DNA of 64,000 nt from Chryseobacterium daeguense DSM 19388 (lineage in GTDB: Bacteria; Bacteroidota; Bacteroidia; Flavobacteriales; Weeksellaceae): assembly GCF_000430825.1 (NCBI RefSeq), contig NZ_AUMT01000015.1, positions 1-64,000 of the forward strand, read 5' to 3'. This document shows, one piece after another, positions 33,705-42,844 of this stretch. Made by a program: the position numbers and the translations under genes. The first letter of the stretch is position 1, and each line of letters opens with the position of its first letter. The notes beneath the pieces were generated by a model. The model ran no database searches. It worked only from the letters and a program-made list of their open reading frames with translations, and had not been told where the DNA came from.

Positions 33705-35246
33705 ATGAATATCGAAAACATAAAGCAACCCTTCATAAAAAAATTCCCGGGAGATTTTTCTGGCAACCCAATGCAGAGAAACACCCCAAAAGTTGTATTT
33801 GCCACCATACAGCCAGCCGGTTTCGATCATCCGAAATTGATATCTTTTAATGAAAAACTTTCGGAAGAAATAGGGCTTGGAAAATTCGAAGAAAAAGACC
33901 TTGATTTTTTAGTAGGAAATAATCTTCCTGAAAATATTAAATCTTATTCGACGGCTTATGCCGGACATCAGTTCGGTAACTGGGCCGGGCAATTAGGTGA
34001 CGGAAGAGCAATTCTTGCAGGGGAAATTGAAAATAATTCCGGTCAGAAAACAGAAATCCAATGGAAAGGGGCCGGAGCAACGCCTTATTCGAGGCATGCA
34101 GACGGTAGAGCCGTGCTGAGATCTTCTGTCCGCGAATATCTGATGAGTGAGGCCATGTTTCATTTGGGAATACCGACAACCAGAGCCTTAAGTTTGGCTT
34201 TTACTGGAGAAGATGTGGTAAGAGATATGATGTACAACGGCAATCCGCAGGATGAAAAAGGAGCAGTGGTAATTCGTACGGCGGAAAGCTTTCTGCGTTT
34301 CGGGCATTTTGAATTAATGTCGGCACAGAGAGAGTATAAAATATTGCAGGAACTTGTGAATTTCACCGTAGAAAATTATTTTAAAGAAATAAAATCCGAG
34401 GGTGTTCAAAAATATAAAGATTTTTTTGAGGAAGTAAGCAGAAGAACTGCTGATCTTATGGTGGAATGGTACAGAGTCGGATTCGTACATGGCGTAATGA
34501 ACACCGACAATATGTCGATTCTTGGCTTAACAATCGATTACGGGCCTTATTCTATGATGGATGAGTACAATCTGAATTTCACTCCCAATACCACCGATCT
34601 TCCAAGCAGAAGATATGCTTTCGGAAAACAGGGGCAAATATCCCAATGGAATCTCTGGCAGCTTGCGAATGCGCTTCATCCTCTGATTCAGGATGAAAAA
34701 TTTCTTGAAGATGTTTTGAATGATTACGGAAGCTATTTTTGGGAAAGTCATGACAAAATGCTCTGTAAAAAGTTCGGTTTTGATGAATTATTAAAAAGTG
34801 ACGAAGCATTTTTTACAAATTGGCAGGGTCTGATGCAGGAACTTCAGCTTGATTATACTTTATTTTTTAATGAGCTTGAAAAATATGATGATCAAAAAGA
34901 TTTGAGAGATCAGTTTGAGAATGTTTCTTATACTTTTCTAAATGATGAAAAACTTTCTAAGCTTGAAGGATTCATTAAGACTTATCTTGCACGATTGGAT
35001 AAAAACAATATTTCAAGAAAAGAATCTTTGGACCTTATGCACAATACAAATCCAAAATTTATTTTAAGAAATTATCTTTTGTATCAATGCATCGAAGAAA
35101 CTAATGCCGGTAAAACTGAAATGTTGGAAAAATTAACCCATGCCTTAGAAAATCCATACCATACCATTTACCCTGAATTTTCTGCTAAAAGACCTTCCAA
35201 TTATGACGATATTTCGGGGTGTTCAATGCTTTCCTGTAGTTCGTAA
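33705..35246 (+). CDS. selO: Protein adenylyltransferase SelO (YdiU family)
   Basis: This 513-residue pseudokinase-fold enzyme transfers AMP to Ser, Thr or Tyr of target proteins in redox stress. Family blocks are AGHQFGNWAGQLGDGRAI (about residues 86-103), WKGAGATPYSRHADGRAVLR (about 124-143) and FVHGVMNTDNMSILGLTIDY (about 265-284), which holds the catalytic and metal-binding Asp/Asn residues. The protein ends SCSS: the third-last Cys occupies the position taken by selenocysteine in eukaryotic SelO and by a redox Cys in E. coli YdiU. Monocistronic, with a promoter box four bases from the ATG. Confidence 0.95.
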   Translation: MNIENIKQPFIKKFPGDFSGNPMQRNTPKVVFATIQPAGFDHPKLISFNEKLSEEIGLGKFEEKDLDFLVGNNLPENIKSYSTAYAGHQFGNWAGQLGDGRAILAGEIENNSGQKTEIQWKGAGATPYSRHADGRAVLRSSVREYLMSEAMFHLGIPTTRALSLAFTGEDVVRDMMYNGNPQDEKGAVVIRTAESFLRFGHFELMSAQREYKILQELVNFTVENYFKEIKSEGVQKYKDFFEEVSRRTADLMVEWYRVGFVHGVMNTDNMSILGLTIDYGPYSMMDEYNLNFTPNTTDLPSRRYAFGKQGQISQWNLWQLANALHPLIQDEKFLEDVLNDYGSYFWESHDKMLCKKFGFDELLKSDEAFFTNWQGLMQELQLDYTLFFNELEKYDDQKDLRDQFENVSYTFLNDEKLSKLEGFIKTYLARLDKNNISRKESLDLMHNTNPKFILRNYLLYQCIEETNAGKTEMLEKLTHALENPYHTIYPEFSAKRPSNYDDISGCSMLSCSS

Positions 35247-35324
35247 TCCTGCAAAAATTAATATTTTATGATTTTTTTTCATCGTGTTGTCCTTTTTTTA
35301 ATTAATTTTAAACAAATTAAACTC

Positions 35325-36173
35325 ATGAAAAAACTTTTACTTTCTTTAGGATTAGTTTGTGTTGGAGCTTTAGCCAATTCACAAATTTTATTGTCAGAAA
35401 ACTTTGAAGGAACTACATTTCCTCCAACAGGATGGTCAAGAGCAAATACTAATGCATCAAGACCTTGGGATTTTACAACGGTAAACTTTACTGCTCCAGC
35501 AGTATCTGAATACACAATTTCTGGAGCTAAATCTGCTTCTATTAATTGGATTGCAGCTCCCAATACTGCCACATTAACAAGCCCTTCATTTAGCTTAGTC
35601 GGAACTACCAGCCCAAATTTATATTTTAAAGTGGTTGTAGGATATTCTTACATGGTGGTGGATGACGCTGGTGATCTTTTCGCGGAAATATCCACTAATG
35701 GAGGAACTACGTGGACTCCTTTATGGAATGATGACGCTGAAACAGGATTTATAGACGATGGCGATGGTGATCCTGATACCGACCTTTACAATGAGAATAT
35801 TGTTTCCGTGCAAAGAAGTCTTGCCGCTTATGCTGGTCAGGCAAATGTGCAGATAAGATTCCGTTATGTTGGTAATGATGCGGATATTGCTGCGATAGAT
35901 GATGTGATAGTATCTGCAACAACGTTAGCAACTAACGAAGTTAATACGAAAGCAAAATCCGTAAAAATCTATCCTAATCCTACAAAAGGAGAAGTCAATA
36001 TCAAATCAGATAAGAAGATTAAATCTACCAGCATTGTAGATTTCACTGGGAAAACAATCCTGAGGTCTGCCTCAGAAAAAACAGATCTATCTTCACTTCC
36101 AAAAGGAACATATGTGATGCAGGTAGAATTCACAGATGGTTCTTCAACTTCTGAAAAAATAATTAAAGAATAA
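35325..36173 (+). CDS. T9SS type A cargo with choice-of-anchor-J-like domain
   Basis: The product is 282 residues from ATG 35325, giving the signal peptide MKKLLLSLGLVCVGALANSQ; an ATG at 35268 would spoil it. Residues about 20-195 form a jelly-roll-like domain (LSENFEGTTFPPTGWSRANT at the start, then FRYVGNDADIAAIDDVIV at its end). It contains an acidic FIDDGDGDPDTDLYNEN loop that could bind calcium. The C-terminus from VKIYPNPTKGEVNIKS to SEKIIKE is a type A T9SS sorting domain, which directs transport across the outer membrane. The substrate or ligand is unknown; the domain is common in secreted adhesins and hydrolases of Bacteroidota. Confidence 0.9.
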   Translation: MKKLLLSLGLVCVGALANSQILLSENFEGTTFPPTGWSRANTNASRPWDFTTVNFTAPAVSEYTISGAKSASINWIAAPNTATLTSPSFSLVGTTSPNLYFKVVVGYSYMVVDDAGDLFAEISTNGGTTWTPLWNDDAETGFIDDGDGDPDTDLYNENIVSVQRSLAAYAGQANVQIRFRYVGNDADIAAIDDVIVSATTLATNEVNTKAKSVKIYPNPTKGEVNIKSDKKIKSTSIVDFTGKTILRSASEKTDLSSLPKGTYVMQVEFTDGSSTSEKIIKE

Positions 36174-36194
36174 TTATATATCAAATAAGTTATA

Positions 36195-36222
36195 AAAACT
36201 CACCTCATTTGGTGAGTTTTTT
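36195..36222 (+). terminator. Intrinsic terminator after the T9SS cargo gene
   Basis: AAAACTCACC (36195-36204) pairs with GGTGAGTTTT (36211-36220) around TCATTT, followed by T residues. Confidence 0.9.
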
Positions 36223-36227
36223 ATTTT

Positions 36228-36235
36228 TACTTTTG
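36228..36235 (+). promoter_or_regulatory. -7 box of the membrane protein gene
   Basis: TACTTTTG, 16 bases upstream of the GTG at 36252 and directly behind the previous terminator. This supports the GTG start. Confidence 0.6.
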
Positions 36236-36251
36236 TAAAAACTTTTAACAG

Positions 36252-37526
36252 GTGTCTAAGTTCAAAACAAAATTTCTTCATTTTTTTAAGCTAATTTTCC
36301 CTTCAACCGGAATAGAATTGATTGTCTTTCTCTTTTTCTTGGTTGCTTACGGATATTTAGGATCTTATATCGCGATTCATTATAAAATCATTTTTGACAG
36401 CAGAATTCCGTGGGATGCTTATTTTAGTTTTGATAATAAATCGATTGTAATGAGCGGCGGGAGCTTTGAGAGGCACCCACTATCCTATTATTTTTTTAAT
36501 TGGATCAGAGAGACAGCCTTATTTCTTTCACATGGAAAAATGGATGGTAACTTTCGGTTTGCCTTGGCTTGGTTCAGCAATATTGCAGTAAGTCTGAGCG
36601 TATTACAAGTTTTCAAATATTTGAAAAATATCATTGGACTGCCTTTGATAATGAACTCGTTACTAACCTTATTTTTCGGTTCCTTTTCAACTACCCTGCT
36701 CCTTTCCTTTACCCCGGAAAACTTTACGTACACTTTATTCTTATTGACTTTATTTAATCATTATTCAGCAATAAAACTAAAAAAAGAGGAAAAGATCCCG
36801 GCATTAGCGCTTGCTTTTTCGGGAACCTCCATCGGAGGATTAACGGTCACAAATATTGTTAAAGTCTTCATTCCCATCGCATTTGAAAAAGGTATATTTA
36901 AAAACTGGAAAAAATTTGGAAATGCGGTATTGAGGGTTCTTTTCACCTGTGTTTGCTTTATTTTGCTGTATTTAAATAGGATTGATTTTAACTATAAAAA
37001 CATCTTCAATAAAACAAGTGAACAGTACGAAAAATTCTCAAATGTGAACTCTACACCCACTTGGGACATGATTCTTTCTTACTTTTTTGGAGGAAATATC
37101 CTGTTCTCTAATTTCATCATCCGGGACAAGCATAATATGAAGGGGCTCGACTATAAAGGCATTGTAATGGACGTTTATTCTTCATGGGTTCCTTACATTT
37201 TTATTGCCGTATTATTGTCTTTAATTTTTTGGAGTTACTTTAAAAATTTCAAAAATAAACTGGTCCAAGTCCTGATGATTTCTTTCCTGTTTGATATCAT
37301 TATCCATTGTGTGATGAGGTTCGGGCTGCATACTTCCTACATTTACGGCGGCCATTTTGTTTTCATCTATCCGCTATTGCTGGGATGGCTGTTTTATGCA
37401 TATAAAAACACCCCTAAAACCCTGTCTTTTCTTGGAGTGATCTTTTGTATAATGCTCACCTACCTTGTTGCAAATAATTTCCTCCGAATGGCAGAATTCT
37501 TCTGGTTTTTGAATCAATATTATTAA
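36252..37526 (+). CDS. Polytopic membrane protein of unknown function (DUF6080-like?)
   Basis: This 424-residue protein has about nine to ten transmembrane segments. A luminal/periplasmic loop after the first helix contains DSRIPWDAYFSFDNKSIVMS and SFERHPLSYYFFNWI, a layout that recalls GT-C glycosyltransferase-like or Wzy-like proteins (first loop with an acidic residue). I cannot identify a catalytic motif. I tentatively recall DUF6080 for such proteins. It starts with GTG, supported by the promoter at 36228. There is no neighbour that suggests a pathway; the flanking genes are under separate control. Confidence 0.6.
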   Translation: MSKFKTKFLHFFKLIFPSTGIELIVFLFFLVAYGYLGSYIAIHYKIIFDSRIPWDAYFSFDNKSIVMSGGSFERHPLSYYFFNWIRETALFLSHGKMDGNFRFALAWFSNIAVSLSVLQVFKYLKNIIGLPLIMNSLLTLFFGSFSTTLLLSFTPENFTYTLFLLTLFNHYSAIKLKKEEKIPALALAFSGTSIGGLTVTNIVKVFIPIAFEKGIFKNWKKFGNAVLRVLFTCVCFILLYLNRIDFNYKNIFNKTSEQYEKFSNVNSTPTWDMILSYFFGGNILFSNFIIRDKHNMKGLDYKGIVMDVYSSWVPYIFIAVLLSLIFWSYFKNFKNKLVQVLMISFLFDIIIHCVMRFGLHTSYIYGGHFVFIYPLLLGWLFYAYKNTPKTLSFLGVIFCIMLTYLVANNFLRMAEFFWFLNQYY

Positions 37527-37599
37527 ATCAATGGGTTTAAGCCCCAAAATTCATTATGAATTTCTGAAAATAATGACACAATTAGTATCTAAATAAGAA

Positions 37600-37620
37600 A
37601 AGCCGGAAAAATTCCGGCTT
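37600..37620. terminator. Bidirectional terminator between convergent genes
   Basis: AAGCCGGAA (37600-37608) pairs with TTCCGGCTT (37612-37620) around AAA. It lies between the membrane protein and the SPOR gene. Confidence 0.85.
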
Positions 37621-37644
37621 CAATTTTATTATTTTTACTTAAAT

Positions 37645-38184
37645 CTACTTTGCTTCTGAGCAGAAAATTCTGTACTGTACTGCGATTGCAGATTTAAAAT
37701 ATTCTCTTACTTTGGAGAGGTCCGATGCTGCACTTTGTTTTGTGAAATAACTTCCTGCTAAAATTTTATAATTCGGTCTCAGAGATGCATCAGTTTCCAC
37801 TTTCAGGTTCGGGAATCTTTTTCTGAAATAAGATTTCACCTCATTGGCCTCTTCATTACTTTTTACCGTTGTTATCTGGATTTTGTATCCTAAAATCCTT
37901 GGATTTTTTCTACAGATTTCAGCGTTCGTAAGCTCTCTGCTCGGAACGTAGATTTTTGTAGGTCTTGCCGGTGTATCATCATTGTCCATATCTCTGGATG
38001 GCGTATTAGAAGCTACCCTAGAACATTTGTCCTCAAGGCTTTCCAGCGCTCCGCTTACCTTAGAATCCATCACCATGATGAGTTCTGTTCCGGCCAATGT
38101 GTCTTTTTTTACAATCTGTTGAGCATCAACATTATAAAATCCAAATAATGATACTACCGAAATTATTTTGATTAAATTTCTCAT
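37645..38184 (-). CDS. SPOR-domain protein, exported
   Basis: This 179-residue protein has a signal peptide (residues 1-21, ending VDAQ). The C-terminal 80 residues form a SPOR domain: RILGYKIQITTVKSNEEANE (about 96-115), then RPNYKILAGSYFTKQSAASD and a final YRIFCSE strand. SPOR domains bind glycan strands stripped of stem peptides, usually at division sites. The middle is disordered with several Cys. The function is probably periplasmic cell-wall binding. It is convergent with the membrane protein and divergent from the ACIII operon. Confidence 0.88.
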   Translation of the reverse strand: MRNLIKIISVVSLFGFYNVDAQQIVKKDTLAGTELIMVMDSKVSGALESLEDKCSRVASNTPSRDMDNDDTPARPTKIYVPSRELTNAEICRKNPRILGYKIQITTVKSNEEANEVKSYFRKRFPNLKVETDASLRPNYKILAGSYFTKQSAASDLSKVREYFKSAIAVQYRIFCSEAK

Positions 38185-38199
38185 TTAAACTTGTTTCCG

Positions 38200-38231
38200 C
38201 AAATTTATACAAATTAAAAAATTATACCAAA
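38200..38231 (-). promoter_or_regulatory. Promoter of the SPOR gene
   Basis: On the minus strand TTTG (38228-38231), a 20-base spacer, then TAAATTTG (38200-38207): close to the full Bacteroidota consensus. Confidence 0.65.
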
Positions 38232-38314
38232 CACAGTTATTTAGAATCAATACAAATTAAACGTAAATGATATTTTCCCCTTTGGATATACCGTTAAATT
38301 CCTGTTAAAAATAT

Positions 38315-38322
38315 TATTTTTG
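38315..38322 (+). promoter_or_regulatory. -7 box of the ACIII operon
   Basis: TATTTTTG, about 48 bases upstream of the actA ATG. No clear -33 element. Confidence 0.6.
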
Positions 38323-38369
38323 CGGAATTGATTGAATGTTCAATATTTTACTAACATAAGATAATTTAA

Positions 38370-39731
38370 ATGATTAGTTGGAGAAAGCATTATAGACAAA
38401 CGTTGATCGCAATAGGCTTATTGTTATCAACCAGTGCTTCAATTTACGGGCAAGACGGCGATCCTAAGAATGGTGAGAAACTTTTCAAAGCGAATTGTAC
38501 TGCATGTCACGCACTAGACAAACAAGTTGTAGGACCACCCCTGAAAGGTGTTGTAGAACGAGTAAAGACGGAAGGCGGTGTAGATACAGATTGGCTTCAC
38601 AAGTGGATCAAGGACAACAAAGCTCTGAGGGCTTCTGGAGACAAGTACGCCAATGAGATTTTTGAAAAATATAATAAGACTGAGATGCAGGTCTTTCCAA
38701 ATCTTACGGATAAGGACATTGATGACATCTTAGCATACACAACTAATCCGCCGGCTCCTGAAGAGAAAAAGGCAGAAGCTGCACCAGCAGCAGATGCAGC
38801 GCAGGCAGCTCCGACAAACAGCTCTACGACTACAAACATCGTAATTATTTCACTTATTGCCATTGCTGGTTTATTGGTTTGGATCTTAATTAAACTAAGA
38901 CAATTAGTAAAATTAGGCCAGTCTGATGACTTAGCGGGACTAAACGAATCAAGAGTTCGTTCTTTCAGTGAAATCTATGCAAAATATCACTATGTAGGTA
39001 AAGGATTAATCGCAATCCTTGCGCTTCTGGCAACTTATGGAATCTGGAACTGGATCATGTGGATCGGGGTTTACAAAGGATATAAGCCGGAACAGCCTAT
39101 CTATTTCTCACACAAAATCCACGCTGGAGAACAGAAGATTGACTGTCAGCTTTGTCACTCAAGTGCTAAATACGGTAAGGTATCTGAAATCCCTTCTATG
39201 AACGTTTGTATGAACTGTCACAGAACAATTTCTGAATACAACGCAGAGCACTACATGGAGCCAGGAAAAGACAAGGCATTCTACGACGGAGAAATCCAGA
39301 AAATCTATGCTGCTACAGGTTGGGATCCTGCAAAACAACAGTACACAGGGAAAACTCAGCCAGTTGAATGGACAAGAATCCACAACATGCCGGACTTCGT
39401 TTACTTCAACCACTCTCAGCACGTTGTAGCAGGTGAGCAGGCGATCATCAATTCTTTCAACAAAAAGAATCCAAACAACAAAATTGATGTTGTATGTAAG
39501 GCTTGTCACGGAAAAATTGACACAATGAATGTTGTTCAAATGGCTAATGACTTCACAATGGGATGGTGTATTGAATGCCACAGAACTACAGAAGTTGATA
39601 TGAACAACGGTTATAATAAAGAATACTTCAAGAATCTACATGACAAGTTGAAAAAACAATACCCTAAGGATGGTGGTAAGATTACTGTAGATGCTATTGG
39701 AGGTCTTGAGTGTGGTAAATGTCATTATTAA
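38370..39731 (+). CDS. actA: ACIII subunit ActA, hexa-heme cytochrome c with fused mono-heme domain
   Basis: The product is 453 residues. After a signal peptide (about 1-28) comes a mono-heme cytochrome c domain (NCTACHALDK, Cys43-Cys46-His47). An Ala-rich linker and two transmembrane helices (about 154-175 and 211-235) follow, then a multi-heme domain with CQLCH, CMNCH, CKACH, CIECH and a terminal CGKCH. That is one plus five CxxCH sites. ActA carries electrons from the quinol site to ActE and on to cytochrome oxidase in Alternative Complex III. It is first in the operon actABCDEF, 22 bases before actB. Confidence 0.93.
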   Translation: MISWRKHYRQTLIAIGLLLSTSASIYGQDGDPKNGEKLFKANCTACHALDKQVVGPPLKGVVERVKTEGGVDTDWLHKWIKDNKALRASGDKYANEIFEKYNKTEMQVFPNLTDKDIDDILAYTTNPPAPEEKKAEAAPAADAAQAAPTNSSTTTNIVIISLIAIAGLLVWILIKLRQLVKLGQSDDLAGLNESRVRSFSEIYAKYHYVGKGLIAILALLATYGIWNWIMWIGVYKGYKPEQPIYFSHKIHAGEQKIDCQLCHSSAKYGKVSEIPSMNVCMNCHRTISEYNAEHYMEPGKDKAFYDGEIQKIYAATGWDPAKQQYTGKTQPVEWTRIHNMPDFVYFNHSQHVVAGEQAIINSFNKKNPNNKIDVVCKACHGKIDTMNVVQMANDFTMGWCIECHRTTEVDMNNGYNKEYFKNLHDKLKKQYPKDGGKITVDAIGGLECGKCHY

Positions 39732-39753
39732 TAACTAAAAATTAGAAGTATAA

Positions 39754-42700
39754 ATGGCTTCAAACAAAATACAATTTAGAAGTATTCACGAACTTAAAGA
39801 CCCGGCTTTAAACAATAAGCTGGCTCAAAAAGAGTTCCAGGAAGAAATTCCGGTAGAAGATTTCCTTGGAGATGCTGAACAGAACGGATCTGGTACTTCA
39901 AGAAGAGATTTCTTAAAACTATTAGGTTTCTCTACTGCAGCGGTAACATTAGCTGCATGTGAAGCTCCGGTAATCAAAACAATCCCTTATGTGGTAAAAC
40001 CGCATGACATTATTCCGGGGGTTCCGAATTATTACGCTTCAACATATTTCGATGGGTTCGACTTTGCCAGTGTTTTAGTAAAAACCAGAGAAGGCAGACC
40101 AATCAAAATAGATCCAAACCCGGCTGCAGGTGATTTAGGTAAAACTAACGCAAGAGCTCAGGCAAGTGTACTTTCTCTTTATGATAATGATAAAGTAAAA
40201 CAGCCGAAATTTGAAGGTAAAGATGAAACTTTCGATAAAGTAGACAGTTTTGTAATCAAAGGGCTGGAGGAAGCTAAAGCAGCAGGTAAAAGAATCGTAT
40301 TATTGTCACATTCTTTTGCTTCACCTACTTTCAAAAAATTATTCGCTGAATTTAAAGCAAAATATCCTACAGCAGAATTAGTAACTTATGATGCTTTTCC
40401 TTACGCAGCAGCTTTAGATGCGGCTCAGGAAGTATTTGGAACAAGAGCATTACCTGTTTATGACCTTAAAGGGACAGAATTGGTAGTTTCTTTCCAGGCT
40501 GATTTCTTAGGAGATTATAACGGTGGAAGTTTAGAAACTTCTTACGCAGCAGCAAGAAAGCCGGGCGCAACTATGTTGAGACACATTCAGGTGGAATCAA
40601 ACATGTCGTTGACAGGTGCTAACTCAGACGAAAGAATCAGATTAAAGCCAAGCTTAGTAAATAAAACTTTAGTTGAGGTTTACAACGCAATCGTAGGAGG
40701 TGGTACTTCTGATAAAACAGCTTCTGAATTGGCAAAAGAACTTCAGGCAAAAGGCAGCAAAGCTGTTGTTTTAGCTGATGGTTCTAAAGGTGCACAGGTT
40801 TTAGCACACTTAATTAACCAAAAATTAGGTTCAGTTGCCTTCACAGGTAAAGCGAACTTATTAAAAGAATTCGATAAGGCAAGATTCCAAGAATTCCTTG
40901 GATGGGTAAATGCAGGTCAGGTTGGCGTGTTGATCGCTAACAATGTAGACCCTATTTATTCTTACCACAAGGGAGAAGACTTCAAAAAGTCTTTAGCAAA
41001 AGTTCCTTATGTAATTGCTGTTGCAGATAAGAAAAATGAAATGTACAAAGCAGCGAAAGCTGTAATTCCTGTAGCTAACTGGCTGGAATCTTGGGGTGAT
41101 ATTGAACCTCAGACAGGTGTATATTCATTAATGCAGCCTACGATCCAGAAAATCTATAAATCAAGACAGATCGAAGAATCTTTATTGGTTTGGAAAAATG
41201 GTAAAAACAACGCTGCTAATAATTATTATGATTATTTAAAAGCTAATGCTTCTTCTATTTTAGGAGGAACTTCTTTCAACAAAGCTTTATATAACGGTAT
41301 CAATGTTTCTCCAAATGCTATGACATTGTCTTACGCCGGAGGAAATGCTGCCCAGGCAATTGCTGAATTAAGCGGTTTCAAATCTTCTGATCTAGAATTG
41401 GTATTATATACTAAGACTTCAATGGGAGACGGTACTCAGGCAAACAATCCTTGGCTGCAGGAATTACCGGACCCTATCACAAGAATGTCTTGGGACAATT
41501 ATTTGACAATTTCTCCTAAAGATGCAGAAAAATTCGGTATTGAAAACGATCTTAACGCAAGAATGCAGTTGGACGGTTCTATCGTAAACCTTACTGTAAA
41601 TGGAGTAACAATAAAAGATGTTCCTGTATTCATACAGCCGGGACAAGCTGAAGGATCTGTAGGTCTTGCACTTGGATATGGTAAGAAAAACTCAGGAACT
41701 ACAGCTGATACAGGTGTAAATGCTTATCCTTTATTTGACGGGTCTAACTTAGCTATTTCTAATGTAAAGATCGAAAAAACAGGAGAAGATCATGAGTTCG
41801 CTGGTATCCAGCTTCAGAATACATTGATGGGACGTTACGAAATTGCTAAAGAAGTTCCATTAAATGAATTCCTAACAGTAGCATTCGATGATGAGCATAA
41901 AGGATGGAATAAGCCTTTGGAATATCATACAATAAGCGGGGCACTTCCTGCAAGAAAGATTGACCTTTGGGATGCTTTCGATGATACAGACGGACCTCAC
42001 TTTAATCTTTCTATCGACCTGAACTCTTGTACGGGTTGTGGAGCCTGTGTTATTGCCTGTCAGGCAGAAAACAATACTCCGGTTGTAGGTAAAGAAGAGA
42101 TCAGAATGTCAAGAGATATGTATTGGTTAAGAATTGACCGTTACTATTCTTCAAGACAGAAGGTAGAAGTATACGAAGGATTAAAAGAGGGAATGGCTGT
42201 TCCGGAATTATACGGAACCGCATTCGGAGACGGTGGAGCATTGAACCACCCTGCAGATAATCCGGACGTAATCTTCCAGCCGGTAATGTGTCAGCACTGT
42301 AACCACGCTCCTTGTGAAACGGTATGTCCGGTAGCGGCTACTTCACACGGTAAACAGGGTCAGAACCACATGGCTTACAACAGATGTATCGGTACAAGAT
42401 ATTGTGCAAATAACTGTCCTTACAAAGTAAGACGTTTCAACTGGTTTACATACAACCTGAATGATAAGTTCGATTTTAATATGAACAATGATTTAGGAAG
42501 AATGGTACTTAACCCGGACGTTGTTGTAAGAACAAGAGGGGTAATGGAGAAATGTTCAATGTGTATCCAGGAAACTCAGGCTACTATCTTAAACGCTAAG
42601 AGAGAGAACAGAAAAGTAACAGATAAAGAATTCCAGGCATCTTGTGCTTGTGCTGCTGCTTGTTCTACGGGAGCTATGACTTTCGGAGACATGAATGACA

Positions 42701-42819
42701 AAGAATCTGAAGTGAGAAAGCAATATGCTTCAAACAGAAGATATTATTTACTGGAAGAGATCGGAACCAAACCAAACGTGTTCTATCACACTAAAGTAAG
42801 AAACAGAGTAGAAAAATAA
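39754..42819 (+). CDS. actB: ACIII subunit ActB, molybdopterin-oxidoreductase-like iron-sulfur protein
   Basis: This 1021-residue protein carries a twin-arginine signal (SRRDFLKLLGF, about residues 48-58) ending in AAC (Cys69), so it is probably Tat-exported and lipidated. Residues about 90-700 resemble the molybdopterin-binding subunit of the CISM family, though ACIII members lack the cofactor. The C-terminal part (about 750-990) is a four-cluster ferredoxin-like domain: CTGCGACVIACQAENN, CQHCNHAPCETVCPV, CIGTRYCANNCPYKVRRFNW and a CSMCIQE...CACAAACSTG set. It provides the Fe-S wire of the complex. The length matches flavobacterial ActB. Confidence 0.95.
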   Translation: MASNKIQFRSIHELKDPALNNKLAQKEFQEEIPVEDFLGDAEQNGSGTSRRDFLKLLGFSTAAVTLAACEAPVIKTIPYVVKPHDIIPGVPNYYASTYFDGFDFASVLVKTREGRPIKIDPNPAAGDLGKTNARAQASVLSLYDNDKVKQPKFEGKDETFDKVDSFVIKGLEEAKAAGKRIVLLSHSFASPTFKKLFAEFKAKYPTAELVTYDAFPYAAALDAAQEVFGTRALPVYDLKGTELVVSFQADFLGDYNGGSLETSYAAARKPGATMLRHIQVESNMSLTGANSDERIRLKPSLVNKTLVEVYNAIVGGGTSDKTASELAKELQAKGSKAVVLADGSKGAQVLAHLINQKLGSVAFTGKANLLKEFDKARFQEFLGWVNAGQVGVLIANNVDPIYSYHKGEDFKKSLAKVPYVIAVADKKNEMYKAAKAVIPVANWLESWGDIEPQTGVYSLMQPTIQKIYKSRQIEESLLVWKNGKNNAANNYYDYLKANASSILGGTSFNKALYNGINVSPNAMTLSYAGGNAAQAIAELSGFKSSDLELVLYTKTSMGDGTQANNPWLQELPDPITRMSWDNYLTISPKDAEKFGIENDLNARMQLDGSIVNLTVNGVTIKDVPVFIQPGQAEGSVGLALGYGKKNSGTTADTGVNAYPLFDGSNLAISNVKIEKTGEDHEFAGIQLQNTLMGRYEIAKEVPLNEFLTVAFDDEHKGWNKPLEYHTISGALPARKIDLWDAFDDTDGPHFNLSIDLNSCTGCGACVIACQAENNTPVVGKEEIRMSRDMYWLRIDRYYSSRQKVEVYEGLKEGMAVPELYGTAFGDGGALNHPADNPDVIFQPVMCQHCNHAPCETVCPVAATSHGKQGQNHMAYNRCIGTRYCANNCPYKVRRFNWFTYNLNDKFDFNMNNDLGRMVLNPDVVVRTRGVMEKCSMCIQETQATILNAKRENRKVTDKEFQASCACAAACSTGAMTFGDMNDKESEVRKQYASNRRYYLLEEIGTKPNVFYHTKVRNRVEK

Positions 42820-42844
42820 AGTTTAAATAATAAATAGGTAAAAA

